Below are positions 1-8,793 of a stretch of 15,919 nt of DNA, one piece after another. The stretch's first letter is position 1. The number at the start of each line of letters is the position of its first letter. The position numbers were made by a program, and so were the translations under genes. Below the pieces are notes generated by a model. It was not told the origin of the DNA. It searched no databases and saw only the letters and a program-made list of their open reading frames with translations. This stretch comes from Cudoniella acicularis (Eukaryota; Ascomycota; Leotiomycetes; Helotiales; Helotiaceae): the NCBI GenBank assembly GCA_013054445.1, contig JAAMPI010001328.1:1-15919 (forward strand), given 5' to 3'.

Positions 1-1488
1 GAGAAGGATTCGAATAGCGAGAATGAAGAGCTGGTTGGCGAGGATAGCGAAGACGATTGGGAATCAGAAGAAGAGACAGAAAGGAAGCCAGAAAAAGTAA
101 TGATCACTGACAATTCTACGACCCTCTTCATTCGAAACCTCCCTTTTACAACGCTTGACAATGATCTCAAAGAACATTTCAACCAATTTGGTCCCGTCCG
201 GTATGCACGAGTTGTCATGGATCGCGCAACTGCTCGCCCGAAGGGCACCGGTTTCGTTTGCTTTTTCAAGGTCGAGGATGCCGACGCTTGCTTCAGAGGT
301 GCACCAAGATTTCAACCCAGCGGCGCAAATGCTATCAAGAAAGGCGATGCTATTGCGCCAAAGGTCAAGCATTCCCTCCTGGAAGACGAGAATGCGGATT
401 CAAATGGCATGTATACCATCGAAGGCCGTGTTCTCCAGGTCACGAAAGCTGTTGATCGAGACTCCGCAGTCAAACTTACAGAAGTTGGGACAAGTTTCCG
501 AGAAAATCGCGACAAGGACAAGCGGAAATTGTATCTCCTTTCTGAGGGTACTGTTGCAGCAGGTACAGCTCTCTACACAGCACTTTCGCCATTAGAGGTC
601 AAGATGCGAGAAGACAGTGCGAAACAACGGAAAAAGCTCATCCAAAACAATGCAACTCTTCATCTAAGTTTGACCCGACTTTCAATCAGAAATCTTCCTC
701 GAAATATCGATTCAAAGGACCTCAAAGCTCTAGCCAGAGAAGCCGTCGTGGGATTCGCCAAAGATGTCAAAGCAGGACTTCGAGCACAACTTTCCAAAGA
801 AGAGGAAGCACGAGGCGGCGATGAAATGCGCGAGGCCGAGAAGCAGAGAAAAGCCAAAGGAAAGGGTATCGTTAGACAAGCAAAAATCGTTTTCGAGGGG
901 CGAGAAGGTGCAAAAGTTTCCGAAGAGAGTGGCGCAGGACGAAGTCGTGGTTACGGATTTGTAGAGTACAGTTCTCACCGATGGGCATTGATGGGGTTGA
1001 GATGGCTGAATGGCTATGCAGTTGAAAACAGCAGCGGCAAGAAGCAGCGACTGATTGTTGAATTTGCAATTGAGAACGCGCAAGTTGTGTCCAGGAGAAA
1101 GGAGCGAGAAGAGAAAGCCAGAACTCGCTCAAAAGAAGTAATAGAGCTACGAGAAAAGGGTGAGGCGCCACCCAAGGAGAAAAAGGTATTAAGAAAGGAC
1201 ACCGTGATGGCGAAAACTCGAAAGGGAATGAAGGGGAAGAAGGGAAGACCAATGCTTCCTGAGAAGTCTTTCGACAGAGTTCCCTATAATGGGCCGGGTT
1301 CAAAGGGTACAAAGAGGAAACACGATGAAGAGGATGAGAATCCAAAGAAAAAGTCGAAGAGAGGGCCACTGGCGCCGAAAGGAAAGGCCGCTTCACCGCC
1401 GGCTGCTGATGAGAAAATTGCAAGACGTGGTCAGATTATTCAAAAGAAAAGGATGGCGAGGAGGGATCGGAAACAAGGCAAAGCATGA
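1..1488 (+). CDS. NOP4: NOP4/RBM28-like nucleolar RNA-binding protein, 3' part
   Basis: The frame is open from base 1 to the TGA at 1486-1488, so the start lies outside the window; 495 residues are visible. Counting from base 1, residues 1-33 form an acidic linker rich in Glu, Asp and Ser. An RRM follows, with RNP2 LFIRNL at 42-47 and RNP1 KGTGFVCF at 81-88. A second RRM has RNP2 LSIRNL at about 227-232 and RNP1 RGYGFVEY at about 316-323, with a long charged insertion between its two RNP motifs. The last ~120 residues are a Lys/Arg-rich nucleolar-type tail. Yeast Nop4p and human RBM28 have this layout (four RRMs, acidic linker, basic tail) and act in 60S ribosomal subunit assembly in the nucleolus. 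I infer that the visible RRMs are the third and fourth. No intron is needed in this part. It looks like a normal housekeeping gene. Confidence 0.88.
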   Translation, partial: EKDSNSENEELVGEDSEDDWESEEETERKPEKVMITDNSTTLFIRNLPFTTLDNDLKEHFNQFGPVRYARVVMDRATARPKGTGFVCFFKVEDADACFRGAPRFQPSGANAIKKGDAIAPKVKHSLLEDENADSNGMYTIEGRVLQVTKAVDRDSAVKLTEVGTSFRENRDKDKRKLYLLSEGTVAAGTALYTALSPLEVKMREDSAKQRKKLIQNNATLHLSLTRLSIRNLPRNIDSKDLKALAREAVVGFAKDVKAGLRAQLSKEEEARGGDEMREAEKQRKAKGKGIVRQAKIVFEGREGAKVSEESGAGRSRGYGFVEYSSHRWALMGLRWLNGYAVENSSGKKQRLIVEFAIENAQVVSRRKEREEKARTRSKEVIELREKGEAPPKEKKVLRKDTVMAKTRKGMKGKKGRPMLPEKSFDRVPYNGPGSKGTKRKHDEEDENPKKKSKRGPLAPKGKAASPPAADEKIARRGQIIQKKRMARRDRKQGKA

Positions 1489-2004
1489 CGAATGATTGGG
1501 ATGTGATGTTATTGCATGAGATACCACTTTTCTGGAGTCGTTCCCAATGAATAGAATTTTATGACATTTCCTTTGTAGCCTTCCTGTTTCGCTCATCCCC
1601 TCTATCTCTTTGAATCACCAATCTTCGGCCGAGTGTAGTTCATACACTCTCTTTCGAGTTCCTTGAGCCCCTCAAACATTTTCATTCACGCTGTGACTTA
1701 TAATCACAAATATACAAGCTCATACCGGCTCCTTTGCTTATCAATGAATGGCACAATGCCTTTCCAATTGAGTATAAACTCTTTAACCCCCGCAACCATT
1801 GAAGCAATTTATATCCCAGCTTCACGTACATCAGATCAGAACACAAATCTTGGGTATTTCTCAGCAAAATCAACAACACATAATCGCAATTTTCACCATC
1901 TTCTATCTTCAACTTCATCACCCCATCTCCACAATCTTCAAAACTCTAATCAACCCAACCACTTCCCACAAGCTCGGCTCAGCTGAACTCTCACAACGAA
2001 AACA
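1489..2004. other. Intergenic: NOP4 3' UTR, then a pyrimidine-rich leader
   Basis: No convincing gene lies here. The first ~150 bases are probably NOP4 3' UTR; I see AATGAA and AATAGA variants but no perfect AATAAA. From about 1860 the + strand becomes rich in C and T with scattered CAA, as in fungal 5' leaders, and it runs directly into the ATG at 2005. A TATA-like GAGTATAAA lies near 1770. The open frames here are low-complexity translations of this leader. Confidence 0.5.
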
Positions 2005-2259
2005 ATGCCTCCCAGACGAAGACAAAGACACAGAACTAGAATCCCCATCGTCTCAAATAATAGGGAGTACATCCCTGAATGGGGACCCCCGAGGCCACTT
2101 CCTGCTGCAACGGATGTTTCTGTGGGGCGAAACGTCATTCCTTCTGTTGGGCAACTGGATGGGATAGTTGTAGGAAAGGAAGTCTATGACGAGAAGGGGA
2201 GGGGGAGGGGGAGGGTTGGATATAGTGAGGTTGTTAGGGAGCATGAGGTGGTGGAGTAG
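2005..2259 (+). CDS. Small hypothetical protein (84 aa), doubtful
   Basis: An intronless ORF of 84 codons begins at an ATG in good fungal context (AAACAATGCC, A at -3) directly after a pyrimidine-rich leader-like stretch. The product starts with a very basic segment (MPPRRRQRHRTRIP), followed by EYIPEWGPPRP, a middle with several Val and Gly, and a GRGRGRV segment encoded by a G-rich tract. There is no signal peptide, membrane segment or domain I recognise. The case for it is the start context, the leader and an AAATAA about 60 bases past the stop. Against it are its length and its simple composition. It could equally be part of a non-coding transcript. No function is proposed. Confidence 0.38.
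   Translation: MPPRRRQRHRTRIPIVSNNREYIPEWGPPRPLPAATDVSVGRNVIPSVGQLDGIVVGKEVYDEKGRGRGRVGYSEVVREHEVVE
2196..2215 (+). repeat. G-quadruplex motif with one-base loops
   Basis: Four G runs (4, 5, 5 and 3 G) are separated by single A bases, which is the textbook pattern for a stable parallel quadruplex. It lies within the small ORF and encodes its GRGRGR segment, and further G-rich sequence follows to about 2290. Formation in the cell is inferred only. Confidence 0.7.
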
Positions 2260-2663
2260 GCGCGAGAGGGATAGGGAAGGGAAGGGACAGAAGGCGGTGG
2301 TACCACTTGGATCCAATCACAAATAAGTCTGAGTTTTTCCTTTTGTCTCTATTTTTCACTTGTGGTTACCTGGGTTTTCTATTCACTTCAGATTTCCTAT
2401 CTTTCCGCTCCCTTTACCAGACGGGGTACGCCACATAGCATACCCCTTGCTGGGTTGACAGTCTTCCTCTATTTACCTGAGAATAAGCGAGGACGAGGGT
2501 GTAGGGTTTTCACAGGTAAATGAAACCCAAGAAATATCAAAAAGACAAACGATGTGTGTGATATTTATTCATTCAAGTGACTGAGGACTCCTGAAAATTC
2601 CGAACGACTAAATCTCGACTCCCATCTTCGATCTTCAATCTCTCATCCTCTCCTCAAGCTCAT
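2260..2663. other. Convergent 3' intergenic region
   Basis: This lies between the small + strand ORF and the 3' end of the minus-strand P450. I see no gene. It holds two inverted repeats: a compact hairpin at 2423-2446 (GGGGTACGC against GCATACCCC, one mismatch, six-base loop), and arms ATTTACCTG at 2471-2479 and CAGGTAAAT at 2513-2521. The second half would be the P450 3' UTR. Confidence 0.5.
2564..2569 (-). terminator. Poly(A) signal of the P450 gene
   Basis: On the minus strand this reads AATAAA, about 95 bases past the P450 stop codon, which is a usual distance in fungal genes. The + strand shows TTTATT. Confidence 0.55.
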
Positions 2664-4625
2664 CTACTGTTTACGACTCTTGATCATCACATTCAGAGGC
2701 CCAGGATTGAACAACACTGCTGACTTCTGGTATTCCCACCCTTTAGAACTCTCTTCAATTTGAATATCAAATTCCCAAATCAATCGAGCCAAAATGAATC
2801 GCAGGTACATGATACTTTTCCTATTTCCTCAATTAGCCTCACTCAAATCACCATTATCAATCTCCTCAACCTGGAATAGAAGGGAAAAATGCAGGCACTT
2901 ACTCCTTAGCAATGCATGTCCTCGGACCCAAACTAAAAGGAAACACCGCATCAAGTTTATCACCACTGTGATCCTTGGAAGGAACAAGCCACCTCTCCGG
3001 CCTAAAAACGTTCGGCTCCGTATAATTCTCTGGACTCCTAAACGTCGCAAACTGCGAAATATTCACAATCGTATTCCCCGGCACAAACCTCCCACAAACA
3101 ACCCCTCCCTCATTTGGCGTGACACGGGGCAACCCTCCCGGCACAGGAGCATACATCCTGAAATTCTCATTGATGCACGCATTCAAATACGACAAATTGC
3201 CAGTTGTAGCAAGAGTGATTTCGTCCGCGCTGCGGAAGGAATTCCTGATTTCGGTTTTGAGAGTGGAGAGTATGAGGGGGTTGGAGTGAATGTAGTAGAT
3301 GCTGCCGGTGAGGACGACGGAGGTGGCGCTTACGCTTGCGAGGACTAGGGTCGCGGTGTTGGTGAAGATGTCTTCGAAGTCTGGCTCGGAGCCGTCGTTG
3401 GGAAGTAGGTAAGAAACTATATATCCTTCAGTCAGCTTCCCCCGTCTCCAACAATTTGGAACTTAAATTTGGCGTACCATAATCAGATTCAAGATCATCC
3501 TTCTCCTTCGCAAGACGCTCTTTCAGCAGCGTTCTTAGAAAACCAATCCGCCCAAACATCCGAAACTTAAACGCAAACATCCAAACCACCCTCTCAACCT
3601 GACTTGTCAGACTTGACATTCGTCTCAGTTGCGCCGCGATAAGCAAAATAAACACATTAAAATGGATACTAGTCAGTAAACCCTCGGATTTGTCTCCGTA
3701 CTTCATGGCGCCGAAGTCCGAACTGAGGGTTGCCCACACGGAGAGGTCGGTGATCCAGTTCGAGAAGTAGGAGAAGAGGTCAGCGGGTGTGGAGGAGAGG
3801 GTGTGCGAGTGCAGTTGTGTGAGGAGTGCAGTGGTGTAGGTGTGCAGGTCGGGTTGGGAAGAGAGGATTGAGGTGGTGGAGAAGGCGTGCGAGAGGGGCT
3901 TTTTGGAGGCTTTGAGTTTTTCGCCTTCGGCGTCGATCTGAATAGTGGTGTTAGCCTGTGCCTGATATTTCATTTAAGTTTCACAGTTTGGGGAAGCGGA
4001 GAAGCGTGTTGGAATGGAAAGTGTTGGAGGTGTCGCAAGAAGGGTTCGGGAATGTGAAATATGAGAGGAAGCTATTGGATAGCGGATATCGTGGTGCCGT
4101 TCAGCAATGTAGTGAGTCTCGAAAAAATCGTTATGATAGACTCACCAAGGTGTCCTTGTGCTCAAATATTGAGCCATAGAACGAGGGGTCTTTTTGCAAC
4201 AGGGTGGATTTTCCTCCTGGAGTTGTGTTTTTGCCTATGAACGTCAGAAAGTTTTGACTGGGAATAGGTACCTAATCAGTGGCTGGCAACTTACCGTAGA
4301 TAGCCTGCCATGCATCCGGCGAAGTGTACATCAGCTCATTGGGAGCTATTCTGACAACATCTCCATACTTTTCATGAAGCTCGGCAACCTTGTACGGGAA
4401 AATCCCTCTAGTGACTTGGAGTAAACACCAGAGTCGAGAGATTCCGCAGTACCAGGGCCCAGGATAAGAACGCAGGGGATGGAAGTAAAGGTTGTATATG
4501 AAATTTATTGGCAGCAGGATGAACTGTTCATGGATTGTTAGAATGGGAACGGGACCTGAGGGAAAGGGGGTCGGGAGGTTACGAACGGCTGCACCAATAC
4601 ACAATGGTATTAAAAGGGGAAACAT
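2664..4625 (-). CDS. Cytochrome P450 monooxygenase, five exons
   Basis: My model has exons 4625-4295, 4234-4146, 3937-3478, 3416-2903 and 2820-2664, giving 516 residues, a normal P450 length. Introns have GT...AG ends. The N-terminus is hydrophobic with the hinge NLYFHPLRSYPGPW, as in ER-anchored fungal P450s. Later landmarks are KKPLSHAFS in the C-helix region, ExxR (E377, R380), FRPERW at 431-436 and the haem loop FSLGPRTCIAK with Cys461. The C-terminus RLIWEFDIQIEE is also typical. The I helix is odd: the place of AGxETT reads ASVSAT (320-325), lacking the acid/threonine pair. The start at 4625 is chosen because the hydrophobic anchor follows it; an in-frame ATG at 4706 would add 27 polar residues. 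Intron 2 (208 bases) is long and its acceptor is uncertain; I used the CAG after a CTAAC branch site. It is head-to-head with the terpene synthase, so terpene oxidation is its likely role. Confidence 0.85.
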
Positions 4626-5009
4626 AATGGTTTGCTTGAGGTTGTTGTTAGAGTGTTTTTGAGTATGTGTAAGGATATTTGCGTGCTTGTGAATTTCATA
4701 GTACAATCGGTGCTGAGATCTTTTGAAAGTGAAATGGTTTCTTCTTCTCTATTCAAAATTCTCCAAATCAGCGGGGACTGGCAGTAGGTAGGAGCAATTT
4801 GGGGAACGGAAAATGCCATAGCCACCAACTCACTCCCCATCAACCTCCGCAAAACGGCGAGGCGATGGCCCGAGCCCCGCGAGTTTCCAATTCCAGTTCC
4901 AGTTACCCTCCTGCCGGTACTCTGTATAACCTCTCTTTTGTCCCCACCCCTACGTTTTAATGCGTGCGTTGTCTATACATGTGCGAACTACCAGGGTTCT
5001 CAGAATCAT
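4626..5009 (-). promoter_or_regulatory. P450 upstream region
   Basis: This is the 5' side of the minus-strand P450 up to the tandem repeat. No separate gene is visible; the open frame on the minus strand at 4610-4852 overlaps the P450 start in another frame and has no recognisable content. No certain TATA box was found. A promoter role is inferred from position. Confidence 0.4.
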
Positions 5010-5424
5010 CCGATGATTTCCCTGACCTGATGTGGAATGTACCAGCATTACCACTCAGCTGGTCACCGGTAATATGTAAGGATGAGAAGATTGAAATCGG
5101 AAAATCTTATATTCTCCGATGATGACCTGGTGTGGAATATACTGGCAGTACTACCTAGCTGGTCACCGGTAATATGCAGGGATGAGAAGAAGATTGAAAT
5201 CGGTAAATTTTATGTTTTCCGATGATGGCCTGGTGCGGAACGTACCGGCAGTACCACCTAGCTAGTCACCGGTAATATGCAAGGATAAGAAGAAGATTGA
5301 AATCGGAAAATCTTATATTTTCCGATGATGACTTAGTATGAAATGCACCAGCAGTGCCACCCAGCTGGTCACCGGTAATATGTAAGGATGAGAGGAAGAT
5401 TGAAATAGGAAATCTTATGTTTTA
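5010..5424. repeat. Tandem repeat, four copies of ~103 bases
   Basis: Four head-to-tail units start at CCGATGAT at 5010, 5116, 5219 and 5322, with lengths of about 106, 103, 103 and 103 bases. Every copy carries a shared core of GGTCACCGGTAATATG (copy 3 reads AGTCACCGG), with ACCGGT as a palindrome, then GGATGAGA and GATTGAAAT. Copies differ by scattered substitutions and a three-base AGA gain in copies 2-4; the last degrades near 5405-5424. Inside each unit, GTACCAGC-like and GCTGGT-like arms can pair (ACCAGC at 5041-5046, GCTGGT at 5058-5063). The array lies between two divergent genes. It is not a CRISPR: units are contiguous, with no unique spacers. Confidence 0.92.
5302..5326. repeat. 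Perfect hairpin at the repeat unit junction
   Basis: The arms ATCGGAAAAT (5302-5311) and ATTTTCCGAT (5317-5326) pair over all ten positions around the loop CTTAT. The same structure recurs at the first junction (5096-5120, one mismatch) and the second (5199-5223, two mismatches). It spans the end of one unit and the start of the next. Confidence 0.85.
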
Positions 5425-6335
5425 TTGAAGATATTATGGTATAGTAGTGGCTTTTGCCGTATACCAGCAATATTAGTGAAGGTTCACTATATTACACTTT
5501 CAAAAAAAAAAGAAGCAACTTTATTGATATTGAATTTTTATTACAAAATTGTATTATGTTGTTGCCTTATCATGCTCTACAAAGTATAAATGTTTAAGTT
5601 ATAGGGTTAATCAGTGACTACTATGACCCAGATATCGCCCAGAACCAACAAGCGGTGGAGCTCTCTGAGGGGGAAATCTAGCACCGAATTCATATCATTA
5701 ACTCCGTAATTCACTTAGCTCATTGAATCCAGTTTAACGTTACACTTAAAATTATCCCCGACCAATTATAATACAAAAATATTTATCAATTGAGGGGGAT
5801 AAGTGGCCTAAACTTTGAAAGAAACCCAACCCGACGCTACTGTGCATATCCCCTTCTAGCTTTACGCCCAGGCGGTGTGTCTTGTTGGAGGCGTTTGCAT
5901 GTGCATATCGAATGATATCCACAATCAGCTGTTTGCTCCGTGGTTTGCTGTAGCTACGAGTGGCCCACAAAGACACCTCCGAGTGACCATCTGCAGAAGT
6001 TTCTCACCGACTATTGGACAATTGACTGATTCGACAAAATGATCGATTTTCTAAGCTCATAGAAAAGATTAATCATAACGCACGGCGTTATCATGGTTTG
6101 ATTGTCCGAGTTCGGAGTGTGGCCAAAAACGCAATGGTTCGTATCCGACTAGGAAATTCCGAACTCTCCAATAGAAAATTTGATATTAGAGTATACATAT
6201 TACGTTTAAATTCTTCGAACGAACCATTGAGATAACTATGGTGTCAAGTACCTGAGTCGTGAACTGATTTATGAACAAAACCGCACAACTTGAACACTTC
6301 AAATTTTTCAACTCAACCACGTTCATCACTTCAAC
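5425..6335. other. Intergenic region upstream of the terpene synthase
   Basis: No supported gene lies here. The sequence contains a small perfect inverted repeat AGTGAA-GG-TTCACT (5475-5488), an A run near 5504, and AT-rich DNA to about 5620. A 74-codon minus-strand ORF at 5752-5976 has no motif I recognise and could be a relic. A hairpin ATAACGC-ACG-GCGTTAT lies at 6075-6091. The last ~60 bases are a C/A-rich leader ending at the ATG at 6336, and GTATACATAT at 6191-6200 is a possible TATA region. Confidence 0.45.
6106..6115. promoter_or_regulatory. Possible Zn2Cys6 site, CCG-N4-CGG
   Basis: The sequence CCGAGTTCGG lies about 220 bases before the terpene synthase start. Inverted CGG triplets with short spacing are the usual target type of fungal Zn2Cys6 regulators. 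A single short match can occur by chance, so this is only a candidate. It sits in a larger pair of interleaved inverted repeats spanning 6108-6229. Confidence 0.25.
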
Positions 6336-7610
6336 ATGAGCAATTCATCTTATCCTCTTCGTTCTCAACTCATCAATCATTCGAAACCATGGCAAAGCTT
6401 GTTCACCCCACATCTTCACCCCTTGGGAGACGCTGTATGCCAAATCGACAACGCTTATCTGATTGAGCGATGGGGATTCCCTGCAAAAGCCACGGAGCAA
6501 TTCTTTGTAGACATGGATCTGTCCCGGTGGGGAGTTCTAGTTATTCCCGAGGCACTGGATTCTCGAATTCAACTGAGCACGAGATTTCTCACTGTTTTGT
6601 TTTTGATAGATGGTAAGTACACTTCATCAGACAACTCATATGAAAGCAGACGCTGATTCGGTTTGTGACACTTTCAAGATCGTTTAGATAATATGGATTA
6701 TGACACTGTAAATTCGCCCTCCCAGAGCTTTCCAATGCATCAAGCTAACCTTTCACAGGGTCGAGAATACGTGGGCCACCTAAAAGCTTGGCAAAGGGGG
6801 AAAATACGCACTTCACAAGATTTGACGAAGACTTCCTTATTTCCCAAATCCTTGATGAGATGGACACTTTTGACGTCGCGAAGACCAAGAAAATCAGAGA
6901 AGAAGTCTGTGATTTTTGGGATCTGCAGGTTGAGCCGTCGAGGATGGGTATTGAGACCCTCGAGGAGTATCTGAAGTTTCGGTTTACGGAGATAGCTATG
7001 AAGTAAGCTTACCCATTCTCATAACCAGAAACTTAAGTACAGATGCTAATAATTGGGTTCTTCTAGTGTAACGCATGCGCTCGCACGTTGGGCCATGGAT
7101 GTAGAGATCCCAGCCGCAGAGAAACCCTGGCTACAAAAACTCGAATACAACAGCGTCGACCACATCATCATCGTCAACGATTTGTTCAGCTGGGAGAAAG
7201 AATTGTTACAAGCAAGCATCTCAAAAGAAACAGAAATCGGTGGCGATCTCGTTAGCGCCATCACGGTCGTCATGAAAGAGCAAAAGATGGATGAACAAAC
7301 TGCCAAAGCTTTCTTGGCTAAGAAAGTCCATGAAATTGAAGTTAAACAATTCGAATTAATTGGCGAGAGGGAGAAGAGTGGAGGACCGATATTGACAGAT
7401 ACGAGGAGGTATGCTGATTGTCTTGCTACGATGGCTGCGGGGAATGAGTCTTGGAGTAGGATTACTGCGAGATATAATGTTGTTAACGGGAAACGAGTGA
7501 AGCCTGTTGTTGATAATCTTAGTTTTCGTGCTGAGTTCCCAATTGGGGTGAAAGTTGGTTCAAAGTCGAAACGGGAGCGCTTTTTGAGTTTCTGGGGCTG
7601 TATTTGCTAG
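6336..7610 (+). CDS. Class I terpene synthase, with a frame conflict at exon 2
   Basis: Predicted exons are 6336-6612, 6679-6707, 6759-7002 and 7067-7610. Such enzymes ionise farnesyl or a related prenyl diphosphate using Mg2+ and cyclise it. The start follows a leader-like stretch (TTCAACATGAGC). Seen in order: LFTPHLHP near the N-terminus, RFLTVLFLID before the first intron, the metal motif DDRLD encoded by exon 1 plus exon 2, NDLFSWEKE (NSE motif, 7176-7202), and SRITARY near the C-terminus. Exon 2 is 29 bases; joining it with canonical sites puts exon 3 in the wrong frame, one base short. Skipping exon 2 keeps the frame (354 residues) but removes DDxxD. So the copy is broken, oddly spliced or mis-sequenced. 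Sesquiterpene synthase is my inference from size and motifs. The gene is head-to-head with the P450. Confidence 0.82.
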
Positions 7611-7621
7611 TTGATACTTGA

Positions 7622-7627
7622 AATAAA
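7622..7627 (+). terminator. Poly(A) signal of the terpene synthase
   Basis: A perfect AATAAA begins 12 bases past the terpene synthase stop codon. It is close to the stop but the only strong candidate nearby. Confidence 0.45.
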
Positions 7628-8096
7628 TATACTGAATTGCTGCTTCATTGTTTTCAGGTCCGCCTCGCAGAATCGCAATAAACACTTGAAAATAATCAAA
7701 TGTTTTCCAACTCTAATAACAGTATAACAAGTTACCGAAGAAATTAGGAGCGAAATTATTCTTTTCGATTCTTGGTAATATTATCTTACAGCAAAATGAT
7801 TTTTGTTCTTTCAAGTGTTGTGGAAGGCTTGCCGACGCGGACCACGAAACAATCACCAGAATAGCTTCGAAAAGCTCCTTAATACCTCCCTTACGAAGTA
7901 TGTGCAAAATATACAAGCGCGATTAAATAATAACAGCACACAATAAAATCCAGGCAGAAACTTCTAAGAGGACTATCTTAATTTATCTTGCCAATAAGCA
8001 TACTCTGAAAGGTGTAAACAGTAATAAACAGTAAGTATCATTAGAACCCTTGAAGTGCTGTTAGGTGTTGTTAGTGGGCGGGGTACTCGACTCGCT

Positions 8097-8172
8097 AAGC
8101 TACAGTGCCTATGCGGAAAGCTACAGTGAGCACTCGCCGAATTAACAGCGCTCTACAGTTGAATTACAGCGC
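8097..8172. repeat. Cluster of short repeated words, possible transposon end
   Basis: AAGCTACAGTG occurs at 8097-8107 and again at 8118-8128, exactly 21 bases apart, and CTACAGT recurs at 8153-8159. ACAGCGC occurs near 8144 and again near 8165. Clusters of short direct words like this are seen as subterminal binding sites in DNA transposons and MITEs. I could not find matching terminal inverted repeats in the window, so the class is not assigned. Confidence 0.35.
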
Positions 8173-8348
8173 ACGTCAATTACACCATCGCTCAAGTAAA
8201 CAACTGAGCAGCGAAAAGCTTCAGAAATCCCGGTGTCTTTATTATAAGTTTTTTTTACTGGTTGAAGCAAGCCAATGACACTTCCAAGCCTTGCCAAAAA
8301 TATCGCCGGACTGTCGTGTAGGACAAGGCCCTGACGAAAACTCTTTCA

Positions 8349-8359
8349 GGGGGGGGGGG
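8349..8359 (+). repeat. Homopolymer run of 11 G
   Basis: A run of eleven G bases, prone to length error in sequencing and to slippage in replication. Confidence 0.9.
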
Positions 8360-8793
8360 ATCACGTGAATTACTGTGTCACGAGTCGCAAGTAACTTCAC
8401 CTGACCCTTTTTATTATGAAATATGTTTTCAATTATTGCCCTTTGATTAAAGTAGAATTCCATATACTGGAAGTTATATCAATTTGAAATCTAAATTAAT
8501 ATGGTGAACATTGCTCGTCGTAACCTCCAGAAGTAGACGCACAATTCAAAAGATATCTCACTAACACGTTCTATTTAGAGAGCGTGCCTGCTTAAAACCC
8601 ACCCAATAGATTTCATTTCCTTATTACTTCTAAGAAAAAAAAGTAAAAATAGTCTCAAAGCATAAAGCCGACATGCCCCTCAAATTAGCGTGTGGCGACC
8701 CCTGAACATTATTCCCGGCCGAGATAACCGACGCCACGACGCGGGGACCCCACGTCAAGAACATCACCACCTCGTCCCCTCTCCAACTCCACC

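Noticed and set aside
872..1423. 183-codon minus-strand ORF
   Set aside because: It mirrors the basic tail of the NOP4-like gene, and its Ser/Phe/Leu-rich peptide is the expected shadow of that codon use.
1663..1986. 107-codon + strand ORF
   Set aside because: It is a translation of a pyrimidine-rich leader, low in complexity and without a domain.
2794..3348. 184-codon + strand ORF
   Set aside because: It is antisense to P450 exons 4 and 5, whose motifs are clear; the + strand peptide has no recognisable content.
5010..5424. CRISPR-like array
   Set aside because: Units are contiguous ~103-base repeats with no unique spacers, and the genome is eukaryotic.
5752..5976. 74-codon minus-strand ORF
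   Set aside because: No recognised motif and no start or splice support; possibly a relic, but not enough to call a gene.
6693..6974. 93-codon + strand ORF through exon 2 and exon 3 of the terpene synthase
   Set aside because: It reads through an intron-like stretch (CTAAC then CTTTCACAG) and then in the wrong frame for the conserved terpene synthase sequence.
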